A stretch of DNA of 60,000 nt from contig NC_081412.1 in the NCBI RefSeq assembly GCF_030272615.1, forward strand, positions 684,148,583 to 684,208,582, in the 5' to 3' direction. Below are positions 55,751 to 60,000 of the stretch, one piece after another (positions within the stretch are counted from its first letter, which is position 1; the number at the start of each line of letters is the position of its first letter). This DNA is from Cryptomeria japonica. Taxonomy: Eukaryota > Streptophyta > Pinopsida > Cupressales > Cupressaceae. The translations under genes were made by a program, and so were the position numbers. The notes under the pieces are model-generated. The model was not told the DNA's origin. It made no database searches and worked only from the letters and a program-made list of their open reading frames with translations.

Positions 55751-58230
55751 ATGTCTATGCCTACAACAGATCACTAGCTAGAACGGATTCGTCAATACCA
55801 GCGGCCAAATGACTATGGACCAGCGGTACGCTAATCTTGAATTTTTCTTTTTGATGTATTTTTGTCATGTTTCTTCAAGCGTCAAAGTCCAAGTAAGACA
55901 ATAGTGCTAAAGTTGTGTTTTAGCACTTTTGTCACCTAAAATAGCACTATTGTGCCACAGTGGCACTATTGCATGGCTTTTGTAGTGCTATTTTCGGTTT
56001 AGTGCTATTGGGGTCTAGTTATGATGCATTTGTAATTTCAGTGCTATCAGGTAGATGTTATAGCATTGTTGTCATTAGATAGCGCTATGGTATAGATGTA
56101 TTAGTGCATTTCTTTGTTTTAGCATTGTTGTGCACAAGTTGTAGTGCTATTGTTAGTAGAGTAGTGCGATTGTCAGTAGAGTAGCACAATTATGATAGAT
56201 GGCCCAGTGTTTAGATACAATATCCTTTGATGCCAGTGTCAATGGATGGATGAGTTATTTTGGTGAATCATAGAAGCTCCACTGAGACTAAGGTCATTGT
56301 GATAAATGTCTCATGTAGTCTAGGATTACCATGATCGATTACCTATTGAGACTCGAAGATACTTGATCAAAGTATATGTTGATAGTCTAGGTTGAAACTT
56401 AAGAAAGTTTGTAAAAAAACAACTGATGTTTGTGTTGATATGTGTAGGAGGATCTTCCCGTCTTATAGATGTGGGAGAGGCATCCTACCACATAACAGCT
56501 GCGTGCGCAGTTGACAAAGGCAAAAATAGATTGTGTATGTGCAACTTGTTTGGATGACATGATGTATCTACCCATGATTCAGACAAATCACGGTCTATTG
56601 ATAGTGTTAGCGGAGCGATGGCATAGCGAGACATGCTCCTTTCACTTGGTGATGGGAGACATGATGGTCACGTTGGAGGATGTATGGAGGATATTGCACA
56701 TCCTGATCAGAGGGGAGATGGTTACATATGATCACCATCTAGGGATGACAGCCATAGATGATCTTTGCAAAGGATGTATATATCGAGGATGGTTCTATGG
56801 CATGGGAGGAGATAGTAGTGCTGTATGAGCCTCTACCTTTTGTTCTAGCAGGTATCATTGGGTGTTTACTATGCCTCGATCGATGGTCACATGGATTGGC
56901 GGTTGAGTGGGGTCAGGTTATAGAGAAGATGGTGACATAGGGGACCCGCTATGCATGGGGGCCATGTGTACTAGCACACCTACATCAGACAGTGTACCGA
57001 GAGATGAGGTCTCTAGGGGTAGGGATCACTTTGCTGCATATCTCAGCTTAGGAGCACTTGCTAGTCACACGGCCGATATGCTTGAGATTTAGGGTGATAT
57101 ATTAGCCCTATGTGTGTATGTATGGAGGGATGATGACCCATCCCCATTTAGAGAAGTTGGAGTTTTGGCGATGAGCATTGGATGATCTAGATATAGTCAT
57201 ATAGAGGTTGTACCTTGATTGCGAGCCCTAGGAGGATCATGGAGAGGCACTGTCGTATGTATTTATGACACATTTTTTGATTGGTTGTAGCTCCTACTAT
57301 GTAGAGAGATAGTTTCCCAAGAGAGTGATGAGATAGGGGTTGTCGAGCAGTTCGGGGGAGTATGCATGGGTAGTGCAGGAGAGGTTTTAGTGGGGGTCAG
57401 TGTTACCTTATGATCAAGCTTTGGTAGAGATTTGCACACTATAGGTGAGACCATGGCAGATGAGGCTAGAGATTGTAGATGTCGGCGTGACAAAGGAGTA
57501 CACATAGTATCATACTGCACACCTAATTTCATGGATTTCAGATCCTTCTGAGCCCATACCACCTTTTAAGGATGACAGGAGACATCGACGGAGGAGGAGA
57601 GGAGGCAGGGGTGTAGGAGGAGGTGGTGGTGGAGGAGGAGATGGAGGTGGTGGAGGAGGTTTTAGTGGAGTAGGAGGAGGTGGGGGAGGTGGATTTGGTT
57701 GTGGTGGTGGATTTGGAGGTGATGGTGGTGGAGGACAATGATTACAAAGGAGAGGCAGAGGTGGGTAATTTTTGCGATTGTCATAGAGTCCATTGATACA
57801 GGGGGATGCTAGTGGGGGAGAGAATCCTATAGAGATGGGACAGAGAGCCATAGGTAGAGGAGAGGATCCTATGGAGATGGGAGGGGGAGCTATAGGTGGA
57901 GGAGGGGGAGACCTATGGGAGCACATGAGTTTACACTTGCAGAATCAATTGACAGCAACCAAGGCATAGCTAGAGGAGAGGGATGCAAAGATTGTAGCCA
58001 GGGATGTCTAGTTGTTTGCACGGGAATCTGATTTGACTGTAGTGATGTGAGAGAGAGATGATGTAGTAGGTAGAGTGATGGAGTTATAGGATAGAGTTCA
58101 ATTTTTGGAGGGAGCACAAGGACAGGGTCCGACTGGGGAGGTGTTGAGGGAGATGTGGTGGGCAGGTACAAGTTAGTTAGTGAGATATGAGCTATTCTTG
58201 GATGCAGAGGGTGAGGTCAGACCATTTTGA
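55751..58230 (+). pseudogene. Plant mobile domain (PMD) protein pseudogene
   Basis: PMD (aminotransferase-like) proteins are plant-specific; genomic copies, including MAIN/MAIL1, act in silencing and development, and many are carried by transposons. Exon 1 (55751-55825) ends in a GT donor. Exon 2 starts at 56448 after an AG acceptor, phase 0. The diagnostic block LIVLAERWHSETCSFHL, then a GDMMVTLEDVWRIL block, lies at about 56600-56700. A second domain part follows in shifted frames. From 57540 the frame is Gly-rich (GVGGGGGGGG), and from 57900 a coiled coil (LEERDAKIVARD). At least six stops and several frameshifts make it inactive. The long Pro-rich frames on the minus strand are shadows. 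Confidence 0.82.
55898..56200. repeat. Intronic cluster of TAGTGCTATTG words
   Basis: Within the PMD intron, TAGTGCTATTGT or its reverse complement (ACAATAGCACTA) recurs at least ten times in 300 bases with irregular spacing. Confidence 0.7.
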
Positions 58231-58469
58231 GAGGGTTCAGAGTAGTGGTAGTGTTATGGGTCCTCCTTAGCAAGATGGTGAGGGTGGTTGGGGAGAAGCA
58301 TCTGGCTAGAGAGCCATTTGAGAGATTTTGGAACATCTTTTCTTTGTTATTTAGGGTGATACTTGGATGGCTCTTTGTAGCCAATATTGTTGGACATCAT
58401 TGTACTCGGATACATGTATTCTTTTTTATGTGATATATGATGATATCGCATTATTTTGGTGATGATATG
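58231..58469. other. Non-coding flank
   Basis: Sequence between the PMD relic and the next LTR. No feature recognised. Confidence 0.4.
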
Positions 58470-59240
58470 TGTAGACACCCAAAATTGTCCAATCTAATTA
58501 AATAAATATTTTATTTTATTTAATTATCTAAGCCTAATTCTTCTATTAATTAAATAAATCTTTATTTATTTAATTAATTTATTTATCCTCTTGTAGCCTT
58601 ATTTTTCATTTAAATAAATACATTTATTTATTTAAATTATCATTTTCCTAAATTAAATAAATATCTTATTTATTTAATTGATCCCACTTCTTCTATTAAT
58701 TAAATAAATCTTTATTTATTTAATTAATTCATTATCCTTTTCCACCTATGACACATGTCATTCATCTCTTAATTCCTACACTACCTACCTCTTTCATTAT
58801 TTTATTATTTCTTCTACCTACCCTCTAATCCTAGCCGACCTCCTTTTTACACCTCTCAATCTTATCCCTCCATTTCATATAGTGTCTTCTATTTAAGGAG
58901 ATGCTTCTTTCATTATCAAACCCTAATGAGCTAATGAACTATTTTTGATCATTTGACTATACTACGATCATACTTGCAACCACATTCCGTTCTTTGTTGA
59001 GCTCTTGTGCACATAAAATCTGAGAGCAAATATATCAAGCAAGATCAATGGAGATAGGAAGAATGGAGATCAAAACCCTATTGGACATGTGATGGTATAA
59101 TCTTTGTAATTTCATTTGATTTGCATTGTCTTAGGTAATCTTCATATGTTATGGTGGATCTTTGTTGTTGTTAGGCTAGGGTTTGGTGGTTGAATTCATT
59201 TAGCCTTTCAATTTTGTTATTATTGTTATCCATTTTCACC
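58470..59240 (+). repeat. 5' LTR of a Ty3-like element running off the window
   Basis: Starts TGTAGACACCCAAAATTG. Contains inverted AATAAATATTTTATTT/TTTATTTATTTAAT words, a TATA-like CTATTTAAGGAG near 58889, and ends around 59238. A primer-binding-like site follows. The 3' LTR and coding region are beyond the window. Confidence 0.7.
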
Positions 59241-59250
59241 ATAAAAATTT

Positions 59251-59268
59251 TGGCACACCCCGTGGGAC
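59251..59268 (+). other. Primer-binding-site-like sequence
   Basis: TGGCACACCCCGTGGGAC just inside the LTR. Near-identical TGGCACRCCCGGTGGGAC sites occur after the LTRs of plant Ty3 elements. Primer tRNA not assigned. Confidence 0.6.
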
Positions 59269-59384
59269 ATGGATTTTTGTTAGATCTATGTTTTTTGTAG
59301 ATTTTCCTAACCCTATATTGTTGTTTTGTAAAACAATTTGGAGATAACCTTGTGCAGCTAGGGTTTTGGACCAAAAATCAAGAT

Positions 59385-60000
59385 CTTGGAGAGATTTGAT
59401 CATATCTCACAAACGTCTAGGAAATTTTGCACCAAATGGTTTTTGCTCTCAATAAAAAATTCAGAATTTTTGGAGCATATTTTCATTTTCTATGAATTTT
59501 TTATGATTTTTCATAAAAAATTAATTTTGAGAGAAAATGAGAGAATTTTTTGGATTTTATTACATTTTTTGAAATCTATCATAATTATACATAGGATCTA
59601 TTCTTTATGATTTTAATTTTGATGCAAAATATTTCCCTAAAAATTGGATCTTTAAAAATTAGGTTTTTTCCTTATTTTGATCATATCTCACAAACGGCTT
59701 TGAATTTTGGCATAAATTTCTTTTTGTAGGTCAGGAAATGTATCAAAAGGATCTAGTATGAATTTCAATATTTTTGGATCGATTTTGCAATTTATATGAA
59801 TTTTTTATGATTTTTCATAAAAAATTAATTTGGAGAGCAAATTAGCAAATGTTTTGGATTTTCTTACATTTTTGGAAATCTCTCAAAATTATACATAGGA
59901 TTTGATCTTTGTAATTTTAAATTTGATGCAAAATAATTCCTCAAAAATCAGATCTTTGAAAATTAGGGTTTTACATTATTTTACTCATATCTCACAAACT
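59385..60000 (+). repeat. Leader tandem repeat, period about 280-305 bases
   Basis: The phrase CATATCTCACAAAC starts at 59401, 59682 and 59986. Between them TATGATTTTTCATAAAAAAT and CAAAATTATACATAGGAT-like phrases repeat in order. It lies in the leader between the primer-binding site and the expected gag and continues past the window end. Confidence 0.85.

Noticed and set aside
57510-57926. Proline-rich protein on the minus strand (long PPPP runs)
   Set aside because: It is the antisense shadow of the Gly-rich segment of the PMD pseudogene on the plus strand, which has domain support.

Overview
This window is repeat-rich plant nuclear DNA. Plant origin is shown by a DRM-type (circularly permuted) cytosine methyltransferase relic, a pentatricopeptide-repeat (PPR) relic, a plant mobile domain (PMD) relic, Sirevirus-like Copia elements and a tRNA-derived SINE. 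The density of old, nested, mutated LTR retrotransposons suggests a very large genome such as a conifer or other gymnosperm. That is an inference; nothing here fixes the species. I found no intact host gene. Almost every coding stretch carries stops or frameshifts.

Layout. 1-0.67 kb: broken Copia reverse transcriptase (minus). 0.67-1.73 kb: an intact-looking acidic ORF (minus), followed to about 6.67 kb by non-coding DNA with a Tat/Ogre-like primer-binding site, an LTR-like stretch, a GC-rich promoter-like block and degenerate repeats. 6.67-12.25 kb: copy A of a non-autonomous LTR retrotransposon (minus), inserted in Copia element C (12.25-15.33 kb, minus). 15.33-16.22 kb: an isolated plus-strand LTR. 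16.2-20.0 and 26.4-27.8 kb: Copia element D (minus), split by copy B of the non-autonomous family (19993-26432, target duplication TGAGG). 28-31.7 kb: non-coding. 31.7-35.5 kb: fragments of a DRM methyltransferase gene arranged as one 1.1-kb-arm palindrome and two short palindromes. 35.98-36.35 kb: PPR relic. 37754-44336: copy E of the non-autonomous family (plus, target duplication CTCTT). 44.3-49.2 kb: mostly featureless, with a 5S-rRNA-derived segment. 49.2-53.5 kb: promoter-like DNA, a CATA microsatellite, a six-unit hairpin array and an unrecognised three-exon gene-like locus. 53.5-55.3 kb: a minus-strand LTR carrying a SINE. 55.75-58.2 kb: PMD pseudogene. 58.47 kb to the end: LTR, primer-binding site and leader repeats of another LTR element (plus).

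Three things stand out. (1) The DRM inverted repeats could produce hairpin RNA against a gene of the RNA-directed DNA methylation pathway itself. (2) Copies A, B and E share an architecture without pol: a coiled-coil protein with zinc knuckles, plus a conserved ORF of about 1,070 codons with no recognised domain, between Sirevirus-style LTRs. (3) The LTRs of this family and of elements C, D and the isolated LTR share a short R/U5 stem-loop whose stems covary between families.
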